A stretch of DNA of 64,000 bases from Cytidiella melzeri (GCA_022592445.1 JABYQR010000002.1:186001-250000), one strand, 5' to 3'; shown: positions 47,030 to 58,472, counted from the first letter of the stretch. The notes: generated by a model from the sequence alone, not told the origin. Made by a program: numbers and translations.

Positions 47030-48889
47030 ATGGCGACAGTGTTCTACGGTGCACTCATTAGCCCTCTTTCGCTGACATCGTACGCCGCGCTGCCCCGTGC
47101 GGTGTTGTGCGTGTCGCGCAAGACGGGGACCACAGAATGGATAGAGCAAGATGTGCCGGCGAGCTCGTTCCAGGATATCCTCGCCAAGCATGGCGTAGTA
47201 GATACGGCGGATATCGAGCTCGTGGAGCTGAAGCATGGAGAGTTCTTTATGCCTGGCTTCGTCGACACTCATACGGTTCGTAGGTCTTCTAGTAGTCATA
47301 GTCGATTGCAAAAGCTGAGTTTGAAATGTGTATGTTTAGCATGCACCGCAGGTACCGAACATGGGCAGGTATGTACTCATGTCATTGGTCGTGTAACTCT
47401 TATTCATGGAGATATACCAGCGGACAGGAACATGAGCTACTCGACTGGCTAGCTCAAACTACGTTTCCGATGGAGGCGAGATTTGCTGACGAGAGCTTCG
47501 CGAAGAAAGCGTATGGTACTGTCGTGAGACGGGTTATCGACTGCGGGGTATGTCCCTGCTGTTTCTCCAGCGTTACGAAGACTGATTTTGCCTTGCTTTA
47601 GACAACTACCTGCTGCTACTACGGCACGTTACATCTCGGTGCGACGAAAGTCCTTGCTGATTTCGTCCATGCAGCTGGTGAGCTCTCCCACATTCCTGCT
47701 CTGAGAGACAGCCCTGGAGCATATGTCATGATACGCTAGGGCAACGTGCATTCGTGGGGGTGGGTGAGCGTGTTGCTGTATCATCTGGTGTTGAGGCTCA
47801 CCCGAGGCACTCAGAAATGTAACATGGACAGGAACTCCCCCGACTACTACATCGAGTCTTCAGCTGATGCCTCCGTCGCTGACACAAAGTCACTCATTTC
47901 GTACATCCGAGGGCTCACATTTGACCCTGCAACCGCTCTTGTCCAGCCCATTCTCACACCTCGGTTCGCTATCTCCTGCACGCCAGAGCTCTTGAAGTCT
48001 CTCGGCGCCGCAGCCAAGGCGGATCCACATCTCTCCATCCAGACGCACATCTCAGAGAACGACTCGGAAGTCTTGTTCACCAAGAACCTCTTCCCTCCAG
48101 AGGTTCTGCCCCCGGAGTCTGAGGCTGCACAGAAGAAGCATACGACATATGCTGGTGTGTACGATGCGTATGGGCTCTTGAGGAAAAACACAGTCCTCGC
48201 GCATGCTGTACATCTTGAAGACGAGGAGGTTGAGATTATCAAGAAGAGAAACGCGGGCATCAGTCATTGTCCGACGAGCAATTTTAACCTCCGGAGTGGA
48301 TGTGCAAGGGTGGGTATGCTCTTAGACAAGGGCATCAAGGTTTGTCTTCATACTTTTGACCACCATCTCTACCGCTTACAAGGCGGAATGGGTTGACTGA
48401 CTTTGTGTTTCCAAATGTGCAAAGGTTGGCCTTGGGACCGACGTATCCGGTGGCTTCTCCCCTTCCATTCTCACAGCAGTTCAACACGCAAGCATAGCCT
48501 CAAAGGTGGTCGCCATGCACCACCACGTCTCGAAGACGTCCACCGCCACATTCGCTTCGCGCCAACTCCCCATCTCGACGCTATTGTACCTTGCCACTTT
48601 GGGTGGCGCTGAGGTCTGCGACATTTCCTCGCGAACGGGGTCACTCGAGCCTGGTAAAGCCTTTGATGCGCTGGTTGTGAACGTGCGGAGCGAGGCTGGT
48701 AATCCCAATGTATGGGGTGTGGACTGGCAAAGTGAGTTGGGTACGTCTCAATCGAGCGGGAAGACGGAGAGGCAGCTCTTAGAGGCGACGCTGGAAAGGT
48801 TCTTGTTCTGTGGCGACGACAGGAATATTCGGAGGGTGTATGTTCAGGGGCGATTGATCGGTGGGAAGGAGTTCACTTCGTTGGCGTGA
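47030..48889 (+). CDS. GUD1: Guanine deaminase
   Basis: Zinc amidohydrolase that converts guanine to xanthine in purine salvage. The ATG at 47030 opens MATVFYGALISPLSLTSYAA. Motifs in order: HGEFFMPGFVDTHTHAPQ (HxH zinc ligands across an intron), GQEHELLDWLAQTTFPMEAR, TTTCCYYGTLHLGATKVLAD, LTPRFAISCTPELLKSLGAA, IQTHISENDSEV (zinc His), VLAHAVHLEDEEVEIIKKRN, GISHCPTSNFNLRSGC and VGLGTDVSGGFSPSILTAVQ (catalytic Asp). It ends VYVQGRLIGGKEFTSLA. Six or so short introns. All metal and catalytic residues I can check are intact. The gene sits between the two transposon islands. Confidence 0.95.
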
Positions 48890-49641
48890 ATAGAGAGAGA
48901 GTTGAGACAGCCTACTCACTAAATTAGACATGTACCAATTTCAGCTCCAATACTCACTGGACACGGACTCATCTGCCCTGGAGGGTGGATTCGATAGCCT
49001 GAGCAGCCTGGGGCCGATGGAAACTGACAGAGCTCGCCACCATCGGTCAAAATGACCGTGGTCCTCAGCATCGCCGTGGTTATGAGTCCGTTTGCAGCAG
49101 GAATCCATCGGCGCACTATAATGGACGAAATCATATAACCAACAATTCAACGAACCTCAGCACGCCTCGAACGAAGTTTTGAAGTACTGAGGCAAGAGAG
49201 CCTCAATCTGGTCGGAGATTCGTACGCTACATGATTTGCGACTCAGTTGTACATGATTCAGACGGTCCAATAAGGAATTCATAGTTCATACCCGTTGAGC
49301 GAGCCGTGGTGAAATCAAATCACCACAGCACAAACGATGCACTCAAAGAAAGCAGAGAGCTTCCCTACCACGAGGCGAAGGAGGAGCACGGAGACAGAAC
49401 GCCTTCGTGAATGATTGTGCGTTCCGTTTGGCCGACTCGCACGACCGCCAAGCTACAATGCTTCAGAGGCATTATGATCACGATGTCTTCGTGTCTCCAG
49501 GTAAACTAGCTGCAACACAAAGCCAATTCAATAATATTGAGCAGGAAAGATATTGGGACATGGAAAGCGCCAACGAACGACAACGAATGGTTAAGTCACT
49601 GGTAAATTTCTTGTCCTCAACACCGATTAGTTCGAGTTGAG
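48890..49641. other. Convergent intergenic region
   Basis: 752 bp between the guanine deaminase stop (+) and the GST stop (-). No supported gene. Confidence 0.6.
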
Positions 49642-50539
49642 TTAGCCCATCCATTCCGTGACAATCTTCCGCACGGCAGGCCTTTGCGACAGTCTGTAGT
49701 GCCAGCTGAACATTACGATCGGGTTACTAAGTTGAGATTGCTTAACATAATGAAAGCAGAAAAAATAACTCACGCAGCGAGAGCTGGGTATCCGTCGGAC
49801 AATGCAAAGTTCTCTCCCAAAACCGCCCCTGGGAAGTTAAGTGCGCCGTTGTTCCAGCTAAAACGGAAGCGCGTCAGAGACTGTCTCTCGCAAAACGCCA
49901 TACCTCACTTACGGGAAAAAGGAGAGGTCGGCCACGGTCAGCTGCCCGCCAACAAGGTACTCCTTCTTGGAAAGCACGGAGTCAAGCACGCCAAACATGC
50001 GCTTGATCTCGTCAACATAACGGTCCACCGCACTCTGGATGTTCTCAGGGTGACGCTGGGCGAACTAGAAGGCCTGTCCGAAGTACGAGCCTTGTCCGGG
50101 CGCCTGGAAGAAAAGCCACTGGAACTACTCGTATTTCTCATTTTTGTCGGAGACAGGTATTTTGTGCTCTGTGTCGTAAGTGTCGACAAGGTACAAGATG
50201 ATCGCATCGCACTCCCTACTGGAAGGTCAGAATTCGTCAGCGTAGCGATGACATATCTTTACTTACCAGACAACAAGGTCACCATTTATGTCGTCGATCA
50301 TCGTCGGGATACGGCCGTTCGGGTTGAACTTGGTGTGAGCCTCAGCCTTGTGCTCTTTCTTGTCGAATTCAAGGAACTTGGTCTCGTAGGTGAGTCCGAG
50401 CTCCTCGAGGACAATAGCAACTTTCCTACGGCGACTTATTTAATCAGCTGTTCCTACTATACAGCTTCAAAGACGGTACTCACCAGCCGTTGGGACCGCC
50501 CTTGTGGGAGTCAAGGGTGAAGTGCGCGCCACTGGACAT
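49642..50539 (-). CDS. Glutathione S-transferase, Ure2p-like class
   Basis: Cytosolic glutathione transferase of the fungal Ure2p-like type, used in detoxification and stress. The ATG at 50539 gives MSSGAHFTLDSHKGGPNGWK and VAIVLEELGLTYETKFLEFD. The thioredoxin-fold domain continues with FNPNGRIPTMIDDINGDLVV and ESDAIILYLVDTYD (the E-S glutathione gamma-Glu site). The helical domain has YEWLQFLLFQAPGQGSYFGQ, IKRMFGVLDSVLSKKEYLVG and GQLTVADLSFFPWNNGALNF. It ends RPAVRKIVTEWMG. Three to four short introns. Length of about 225-230 residues is normal. Confidence 0.92.
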
Positions 50540-51406
50540 GCTTGGGAATTACAATGTAAAAATCAGCTGGTAGGTGGAGGAGTGATACCTGTGCTAGATG
50601 AGCAGACATTCATACTCTCAGTATTAATACTGCTGTTGAACCAGCAACAATTTTTTTTCTGCGGTAATATCCCTGGCTTACCAAAACGCTTGTGAAGCAA
50701 TTGACGCGCAAGCCTACGTTTCGGCATATCTAAACATTCAGTCTTCAATATGACTGTTCAGCGCAGACAAATTAGCGACTTATACTCAAGGGGACAAGAG
50801 GATCTCCCTACCGAAGAGCCGAGCGAGAGTACAGCGGAAGAAGACCTAGGCTTGTATCCTAGCTCATTGGCAATTTGTCGTTTTAGCGGCGCCTCCTTAC
50901 TATCATAGCGCGGTCTACACCGATGACTTCCCGAGACACTAAGGTAACGCGACTATGCTCCGGTTCCATATAGCAAGGTCTTGGTTGCCCCCTAACTGAC
51001 AGACTCAGACGTGTAGTGCATGTACTGATTGAAAGTGCTCGATACTCACTTGCGGCAGATAACCTAGATTTCTCTTGGACGCATTGCAGCCCCGAAATTT
51101 TCTGGTTATTGCTAGTTGGAACGAGGACCGTGGGGCTCTACGATAGTCAGAGAACCTGAGGTATGTCAGTGTGAGGCATAAAGTTAGATGTGACAGTCGG
51201 AATGCTGCCAAACATGGCAATGAGTGGTGATGGAACGCTGAATTCAACGTATAATATAGGTAATGCACATCTATAGGATACAGTAAAGATTCTAGCATTA
51301 CATTAGGTTCAAGCTGAAAGAATACTATTACATACCTCAAAGCGTTGAAAGTCAAAACCTGCTTTGCGGCACCCCACCAAAGACCCAAATCATCACATCA
51401 TTTCTA
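50540..51406. other. Intergenic
   Basis: 867 bp. A minus-strand frame (51005-51388) has no ATG-proximal features or domain. It contains a T-run near 50650. No gene called. Confidence 0.5.
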
Positions 51407-52970
51407 CTACTTCTCAAAGTCTCCAAAGTCCCACTTAAAGCAGTCCTGAGGAAGACACGTGATTAGACATGCATCACCGCAAGATGCTTGTTAGCGCTCA
51501 CCACACACTCCTCCTCAACCTTGGCCTCCGGAACATCTCTCAACATCCCATGCTCGTCTACTTCCCATCCGAGCCCGAGATCCCAAACCTTCTCGACGAC
51601 ATTGATGATAACCTCACGAATGGGGTGCTTCCGCACATCGGCCTTCCAGCCCAGCTTCGTGACGGTATCATACACAATTGACTTGCCCAAATGACAACGC
51701 GTCTCAAGTGCGTATCCTCCAGCTACGCATGGCGAGCCGACGCCTGTACAAGTTCCTTGTGGGATTGGGTCGGCTGTGTGGTATACATGTGTCACTGGTG
51801 CATCGGGCGAAGGAGGCTGAGCGCCGTCAGAGACTGAAGGGGAGATTGGGAAAGTTGATGATAAGGGAGGGAGCGGGAGGTGCAAGCGGTGTGCGGCGAG
51901 GCGTTCGCCTGGGGCTTCGAAAGCAACGGCCGGTAGTCCGAACGTGGTACCAAGAAGTGAAGCAAGGGCTCCGCCGAGAGAATGGCCTGTCAACCAGATG
52001 GTGGACGTCGGATACATTGCGGTCAGATTGGTAATGAGATTCTAGACACGGGGGCACGCGGTCAGTAGCTACGAGGAAATGTGAAATCATTGAGGATGTT
52101 CTTACAACTCCAACATTATAAAACAGACTGTCCTGGATAAGTGCATCGCTCAGGCAAGTGTTATCACAGTTGAACTTCTTGCGGTGGCAGTCGCATACGG
52201 TGCTGAACACCCAGGAAAAGTCGACATAGGCGCAGCAGCACGAGAACATCAAGTTATCGTTGAATTTGTCCTTCTTCGACGTAGGGCCTTGTAACGTTGT
52301 ACCCTTGATACTCAGGACGACCGTCGAATTCATGGGCGACAAAAAGACGTGTCCTCGGAAGCCGTCGGCGGCGTCTTCCCACCCGAACGGAAAGCTCTAC
52401 ATGGTGCAGTGTGGATCGATTGCTCGCTGTGAGACAACATGAAGGTAGTCAATGCTAGAGGGAGGAACGCACGGTGTTCCAAGCTTCGTCGATATCATAC
52501 CAGTTCTTCTGCCCCGGTAATGCATATGCGTTTCCCGTCATCCTCGCCAGCTGCCCGAGTGTATGCCTGTCTTCAACATCTGGTCCAAGCAGGTCAACTG
52601 CCTCCCACTCAACGGGAACGCTTTCACTATGTCTAAGAGAGCGCAAGCGTGCGTGTTGTAGAACCTGAGGATCTCGAGGGCGCCATACGGAAGTAGGCTT
52701 CGCCTGAAGAGTGATTGCTGGCGTTGCGGCAAACGCTTCATCTACAACGTTCGTGACGGAAAATCGCGACTGATCTGTGCCCAAATCACCGTCAAAAAGA
52801 CTGCGAGTGTCTTGTAGGTTGTACTGTTGCTTGAGCGAAAATGTTATGGACGGTCGAGTTGCCTGAGCAGCCTCCCGGTCTACTTGTTCAGAGGTGGGAG
52901 AAGCGGCGAAAACCACAGGACCATGGATGAGTAAGAATGTGAGTGAAAGGAGTAGTCCAAAGACTAGCAT
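51407..52970 (-). CDS. ATG15: Autophagic-body lipase ATG15
   Basis: Vacuolar phospholipase that breaks down autophagic bodies. The ATG at 52970 opens with a membrane signal-anchor (MLVFGLLLSLTFLLIHGPVV). Then come ITFSLKQQYNLQDTRSLFDG, LGQLARMTGNAYALPGQKNW, FGWEDAADGFRGHVFLSPMN, TVVLSIKGTTLQGPTSKKDK, the Cys-rich FSCCCAYVDFSWVFSTVCDC, the nucleophile motif LTGHSLGGALASLLG, the acid in YHTADPIPQGTCTGVGSPC, and ETRCHLGKSIVYDTVTKLGW with the probable His. A final small exon after an intron gives DCFKWDFGDFEK, the conserved ATG15 tail, stop at 51407-51409. Four exons or more. Confidence 0.93.
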
Positions 52971-53248
52971 GTCCTCGAACGTCTTGGGAGAGGAGCAGTC
53001 TGCATACCCGAGGAGGAGAGCGCAGGAATCTCTAGAGCGGTACTAGCTCGGACAGTGTCTGATTCGGAACGGACAATGAAGAGGAATTTAAAGAGCCTGA
53101 TCCGGGACCCTAACCTCAACCTAGGGCTGGTTGATTATCCAGTTGACCCTCTCCTTTACAGCAGTTCGTCCGATGGAGACAGTCTACTTTCATACGAGCA
53201 TCTCCTGGCCACACCCTCTGTGCAGTCTTCATTGAGCAAAAGGACCGT

Positions 53249-54462
53249 ATGCCGTCCACGAGCCCAGAAGAGATTGAGGATGCACAGAAAGCCGTCTTGT
53301 TTGCACGGCTTGAGAGCATCGACAAGGCCCCGCACTGTCTTTCGTCACCAATAGCGGTTGCAGCGTCCAAGACTGTGCAGACACTGCGGATTGTGCTTGT
53401 CTCTCCTTTGTTCGACTTGGAGAATGCCCATTATCGCTCGGCAGCAATAGGCACGAAAAGATGGGACGCTGTACAAAGCACTCTGACGTATGTCTATGTG
53501 CAAGCGATGAAGGTCGCACAGGAGATGGGCAGAATACTTATGGATGTGGATGTGCTGCTCAAAGGAGAGCATGAATCTCTACCCTCAGACATTACTGCCG
53601 ACGCAGAGATTATCTACCGAAGTGAGTGTATGTTAATTTGTAAGGCGCCGTTTCAAACTCATTGTAAGAGTTCTTCAGCAGTCAGTAGCGACGACCATTC
53701 CTGTTCACCCGTCGTCCATCATCCAGCTACCTGCAGGATGGTATGGCTACCACTTGGAGAAGATCCTGCCGCAGACTCTCCTGTGCCGGCCCTACTTACC
53801 TATGATCTGGATTCTTCTCCGCCTTTACTCTTTCCCGTGGTCGCATCCGGCGGTACATTCGATCATTTACATGCTGGACACAAGATACTTCTCAGCATGG
53901 CCGCGTGGATTGCCAAGAACAAGCTCATCGTCGGTATTACAGGTGCATGCCATTGCAAAGAAAAGCCCGCGTTTGCGAGCTAATCCCTGTTTCTTGTAGA
54001 CGACTCGTTACTCAAGAACAAGGCTCATAAAGAAGTTATGCAGTCTCTTTCAGAACGCATCGCTATAACGCGACAGTTCCTCGAGCTGTTTAAGTCCAGC
54101 CTCGAATACGACATTGTGGCCATAACGGACGTAGCAGGCCCCACTGGCTGGGACCCCAACGTCCAGGCATTGGTAGTGAGCAAAGAGACTCTTAATGGTG
54201 CTGCTGCGAGTACGTCTTATGATTGCACCTCATATCACGCAATGAGTCTTTATTGACGCTGACCGGACCCGTGTTTTGTTCTACCAAAGTCAAAGACATT
54301 CGAGAGAAGAAGGGGCTCCTTCCGCTGAAGACATTTGTCATCGATGTCATATCACATACGGAGGCGAGCTTGGACGCAGAGGACGCCGAGACTCTACGCA
54401 AGACGAAGATGAGCAGTACGTTCATTCGCGAATGGATCGTAAGACAGGGAAAGCTTGTGTAA
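53249..54462 (+). CDS. CAB4: Phosphopantetheine adenylyltransferase (CoA biosynthesis)
   Basis: Fourth step of CoA synthesis: 4'-phosphopantetheine + ATP to dephospho-CoA. The ATG at 53249 opens MPSTSPEEIEDAQKAVLFAR. The N-terminal part is eukaryote-specific (RIVLVSPLFDLENAHYRSAA, TLTYVYVQAMKVAQEMGRIL). The nucleotidyltransferase domain has FPVVASGGTFDHLHAGHKIL (T/HxGH), LIVGITDDSLLKNKAHKEVM, DVAGPTGWDPNVQALVVSKE, IREKKGLLPLKTFVIDVISH and the closing KMSSTFIREWIVRQGKLV (STxIR). No dephospho-CoA kinase domain follows, so it is the monofunctional fungal form. Three or four introns; the middle exon around 53730-53800 is less certain. Confidence 0.92.
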
Positions 54463-55462
54463 GAGCGGAATGGAAGTCATTGTATATGTATACGTGTAAG
54501 TATAAGCCATCACGCAGAAAGCTACAGAACAGAACTTCTGCCTTGGACGAACTTGAGAGGCCATCTGTTTGACAGCTACGCCCCTCCCCATCCTTCTGCC
54601 GTTAGAGTAGATGTCAGTAACAGGCTTCACTTTGGCTACTCTAGTGCGCTGTCATTGTACATATTTCATCCCAGAAGAATGACAGTGGTCGACGGTCTTC
54701 GCAATGCCTTCGCCCGTACTTCATATGCATATTCTGCAATCTATCTTCACTCTTTCGGTGAATTATCCGTTCACTAGCGCATCTCGTTCAAGGATGGGCC
54801 ACATATCACTCCGTCCGGTCCAGAGCATTTTATCGACGGTGAAAGGCGCGGTCGCAGTTTCAAATACCTCGTGCGTTGAGGTGGTGACTGACCTTCACAC
54901 AGCTCAACACAACCAATGACTATCTGACGCCAAAGTCAACCTTGCGCTGCTCATGGCAAAGCTCCTGCGCGAGAGCAACTTACCCGTTCCCGACGTGAAT
55001 GGCTGAGGTATGTATGAGCTGATGGCATCACACTGGCCTTGTTATCAGCCCTTTATTACTTTGTATCAGATCACTTTTGCAATCAAGATGCAGTTTCTGA
55101 TTTTTACAGACTGCATATGGGAACAAATCTGTACATATCATACACTATTGGATAGCCCTATCTTGTAGCAACATCCTGGTACAAACATCCTGTCAATTGA
55201 GGTGGAATTGAGCAAGTTATGGCCAGTCTACTGAAAAGTCATCCAGACTCAGATTCAAACTCCACTCCTGCTGGCAAATGATGTCAAATTCTGGTCAGGT
55301 AAATGTGCAGCAATCTACAGACATTGCTTGCTCTCTGAACAAGGGATACAATTAGAAGACATGCCACAAATAGTATTGGCTCTGAGCAAGAATTAGCAGT
55401 ACTTTGGAAGCTAACTACAAATTCTCAACTCCTAAATTCTTGGACAATGTAAATTTGTGGCT
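54463..55462. other. Intergenic grading into the second repeat island
   Basis: 1 kb with short frames only. After about 55000 the sequence is AT-richer and resembles degraded transposon interior. Confidence 0.45.
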
Positions 55463-55747
55463 GCATCAGCAGTGAGTCCTGCATCAGATTGTTCCACAAA
55501 GTTTCACAACTGTTAGCTGCTCTCCAAGCAGGAGTTACAATCAGAACACAGCCTGTGGCAGTTTCAATGGGGGTGAGGCAGTTCAGACATCAACAGGACA
55601 TGGTTGCATCAGCAGCAAGCACTGCATCGGATTGTTCCACAAAGTTTCACAACCATAGTTGCTCTCTAAGGAGTATTTACAGTCAGAACATAGCCTGTGG
55701 CAGTTTCAATGGGGCTGAGGCAGTTCAGACATCAACAGGACGTGTTT
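55463..55747. repeat. Two-copy 142/143-bp tandem repeat
   Basis: Unit 1 is 55463-55605 and unit 2 is 55606-55747, each starting GCATCAGCA and containing GTTCCACAAAGTTTCACAAC and GCAGTTCAGACATCAACAGG. A third partial unit starts at 55748. The units have diverged by scattered substitutions and small indels. Confidence 0.85.
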
Positions 55748-55785
55748 GCATCAGCATAGAGCACTGCCTTTGATTCTCCCACACA

Positions 55786-56528
55786 TGTTACGAACGGTCT
55801 TCACACCCTATTATTTTTCTTCACTCCTTCAATCATCTTGATAACTAGTTATCTTCTTTACACTTGCCTTGATGATCCAACTCGTCCTTCCTCCATCATT
55901 CCTTGATCCACATCGCCTCCGTTCAACACAGACTATTATGTCATTGGTTGTCTCCTTGTGTCCATTCAAACCTCGGACCTAACTCTGATTGGTTACCATT
56001 GCCTTGGTTCAACTCTCGGCCTTCCCATACCTCCGTTACCACTCCTTTGGGTCCAACCCCATCTATCCCCTGTTTCATGTCCAACCCTGTCTATCTCCTG
56101 TTCTGGGTCCAACCCCTTCTATCCCCTGTTTCAGGTTCAACCCCTTCTCTACTGATCTTCGCCTCATGTTTCACCTTTCTATTGTCCCTTGTTTCCACAC
56201 CTTGACGGTCTTTTCTCCCATAGGCTTTCCAAGGCAGTGGCTGTCCTCTGTGTATTGTTCTTCCTTTCTATTCCTCCAATTTGCTACCACTACTTTGGAC
56301 TGGTCCAAAAGTAGTTAGGTCAACTTGTATAAATAGCCGCTAGACATGGGGCTAGAACCTCAGTCTATCCACTTTGTATCAATATTCCTTCTATCAAACT
56401 ATCATCTGTCTGCCACTGTGCTTGACAACGACCGTGCGGCCTAGACCATCATTTGACCTTGTGTGTAGCTACACCAAGGGGTTCTGACTTGACAACTTGT
56501 CCCTTGACAATAGTCGGTCTTAATAACA
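55786..56528 (+). mobile_element. Candidate LTR, family D
   Basis: 743 bp bounded by TGTTA ... TAACA, with a TATAAATAG box near 56328. The layout is LTR-like (the TGTTACGAAC start is common in gypsy-type LTRs). The flanks (ACACA left, CAGTT right) do not form a target duplication, so this is a candidate only. Confidence 0.45.
56051..56150. repeat. 28-bp tandem repeat, about 3.5 units
   Basis: Units at 56051, 56079, 56107 and 56135 (partial), each beginning GTCCAACCCC or a one- to two-base variant. They lie inside the family D candidate LTR. Confidence 0.8.
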
Positions 56529-56572
56529 CAGTTTCACAACCCAATAACATAATCACTTGTAACCCTGCTTCT

Positions 56573-57241
56573 TGTAACAGTTAAGGTTACACTTACCAGA
56601 TAGTTGTTAAACCTGAAGGGGAGATAGTGAGATAGAGAGTAGAGTGTTGGTGAGAGTGAGTACTGGGGAGTACAAAGTAGTCCTTGATCAACAGAGTGGA
56701 TAAGACTGAGGGGATATGCCCTCAGGAGTACCTCTATATATACATGAAGGGGAGGACCCCAGGTACTACCCTAAGACCCCTAATACCTACATGAGTAAGC
56801 GAAGTAATCTACCTTACTAAGCATGCCCTATGCCCTAGTGGTGCCACTTCAATAATCAACCAATAGCAATTGTCCCCATGACCTGACCCCATGACCCAGT
56901 TCCAAGGCTAGACTTGTTCTAGCTTGTTCTAAGACAAGGCTAGACTTTTCCAGAACGTTCTAAGAACTATGACATCATCTAATGGAATGTTCTATACTAT
57001 GACATCATAGTTCCAGCATGTTCCACAAGGTTCCAGAGAGTTCTATCATGTGATACACAGATAAGGAAAGGAGCACATCAGCGCATCAGAGACAGGAGGC
57101 GCATCAGCGCATCAATTGATAGGCACTGAGAATAAGCGCCGGAATAAGCGCCAGATAAGCGCTGGATAAGCGCCTAAATATTCCCAATAATACCATTGCC
57201 TGGTAAGGCAAGTCTTGTAGAAACATTGAAAATCTGTGACA
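56573..57241 (+). mobile_element. LTR, family C, copy 2
   Basis: 669 bp, TGTAACAGTTAAGG ... AAAATCTGTGACA, same orientation as 45189-45810. It carries an extra roughly 32-bp internal duplication (TTGTTCTAGCTTGTTCTAAG region) and extra AATAAGCGCC units. The flanks CTTCT (left) and CTCCT (right) match at 4 of 5 positions, a possibly decayed target duplication. Its right end abuts the copia gag remnant. Confidence 0.82.
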
Positions 57242-57669
57242 CTCCTGCAGTTTACCAAATTGTATCTAAGACTGCAAGATTGTCCAAGCTTCCTTAGCCC
57301 TTCTGGTACAACCAATGAGATGAATTTTCACGTGTGGAATAGCCTCAAGTAGTAATGCTATTGTGGTGATGTTGGCATCGTACCACGGCTCGGCTTCCTT
57401 TACTGCCTGTTCCACTCCGTTCTTGTACCCCTCTTTATTCCCTTAGTCACTTCTCCCATCTCGGGATCCTCAACTTTGTCCTTGTAGGTCTTGAGTTTTG
57501 GGACGTCAGGAGGAATGGAATTTGGACCTTCAAAGTACTTCCACAAATGCATTGATCGCAGTTTTGCTTCAACTTGCATTGCCCAGGAACTGTATGAATT
57601 GGTATCTCCATCATCTTCAAGTTTCAGCAGTTTGTTCTTTGTAGAATCTGATTTGGAGAGATCTGACAT
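57242..57669 (-). pseudogene. Truncated Ty1/copia gag
   Basis: The ATG at 57669 (MSDLSKSDSTKNKLLKLEDD) begins a copia-type Gag: SYSSWAMQVEAKLRSMHLWK, YFEGPNSIPPDVPKL. A frame change near 57425 is needed to continue with VEQAVKEAEPWYDANITTIA and PHVKIHLIGCTRRAKEAWTI; then a stop near 57268 and truncation at the family C LTR. Its own 5' LTR and primer site lie immediately upstream (57752-58000). No protease, integrase, RT or RNase H follows. Confidence 0.8.
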
Positions 57670-57751
57670 GGCAATGAATTGTAGATAGGGGGAACAACGA
57701 GTACAGCGGCAGTAGGAAGTAGGTCGAAAATCTGATGCTATTTACGCTGGA

Positions 57752-57765
57752 CAGGGCTCATAACC
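57752..57765 (-). other. Primer-binding site matching the inside of initiator tRNA-Met
   Basis: Directly abutting the LTR end, the plus strand reads CAGGGCTCATAACC, the same as the anticodon arm of fungal initiator tRNA-Met (anticodon CAT). On the element's strand this is GGTTATGAGCCCTG, like the half-tRNA primer site of Drosophila copia. Confidence 0.75.
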
Positions 57766-58000
57766 TGTCATTCAGACGGTCTGGCACAGGGTAAGCAACA
57801 GATATGATAAGGTACAGCATATGGCACGTACCTGGCACAGGGTAAGCAACAGATGAGTTGCTCCTGTGCCAGTTCTGACTATATACACACAGGTACGTTG
57901 ATTGCAGATGTTCCGTGTTTAGTATCGCGCTGATTGCACAGTCGCTGACTTCCCGCCTCTCCTTCCTATTCCGTCTCTCGAGGCAGGTCACTCTCTGACA
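57766..58000 (-). mobile_element. 5' LTR of the copia-type remnant (family E)
   Basis: 235 bp with perfect terminal repeats TGTCA ... TGACA. The primer-binding site sits immediately inside it, then an 82-bp leader and the Gag ATG. The LTR contains two copies of a 20-odd-bp motif around GGCACAGGGTAAGCAACAGA. The 3' LTR is missing from the window. Confidence 0.8.
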
Positions 58001-58472
58001 CTATGTATGCTGAGGTTCAAGGAGGGCCAAAGGTACATATGTGATGAAGGGACACAGAAGAGCATGGAAGAGACATTCTTTTGTTAAGTATTGTGTAACA
58101 TGGCTAAGCATTGCTATATACAAGTACATCTGAAGGAAGTTATTTGGGAGCTGGACAAGTACAGGTGGAGAGGAAAGGGTAGTGGACTGTGGCGCCACGG
58201 CGGGGCAGGTATTGTGCCGAGCACAACCATCAGTGAAGTACATGCAAGGCATTGCCAAAGCGCGTCAGGCAAAAGCAAAGCAGAGCAGGAGGAACTGCCA
58301 AGGAATGATGGGACACAATGTCAAGAAGTGCATTGGAGCGGACACAGCAAGAGGGAAAAAATAGGAAGTGGTGGGGGAAAGTTACCATATTGGGCACTAA
58401 TATTGTTGTGGGCCATGGTAGTTGGGTCATGGTAGTAGTAATGATACTATCTTTTATTTATAATATATAGCA
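58001..58472. other. Spacer between the copia relic and the duplication
   Basis: 472 bp. Plus-strand short frames read KYRWRGKGSGLWRHGG and similar but show no family. Includes AT-rich TTTATTTATAATATATAG at the junction. Confidence 0.4.

Noticed and set aside
51005..51388. A 127-codon minus-strand frame downstream of ATG15
   Set aside because: No domain, AT-rich, no supporting splice sites; ATG15 already ends with its conserved tail at 51407.
45189..57241. The two family C LTRs as the ends of one full-length retrotransposon
   Set aside because: The interval holds four host genes, there is no gag-pol between them in the right orientation, and the outer flanks (CATTC and CTCCT) are not a target duplication.
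58091..58435. A plus-strand frame of 114 codons left of the duplication
   Set aside because: Lysine/Gly-rich random-looking sequence in the repeat island; no domain and no ATG-proximal context.
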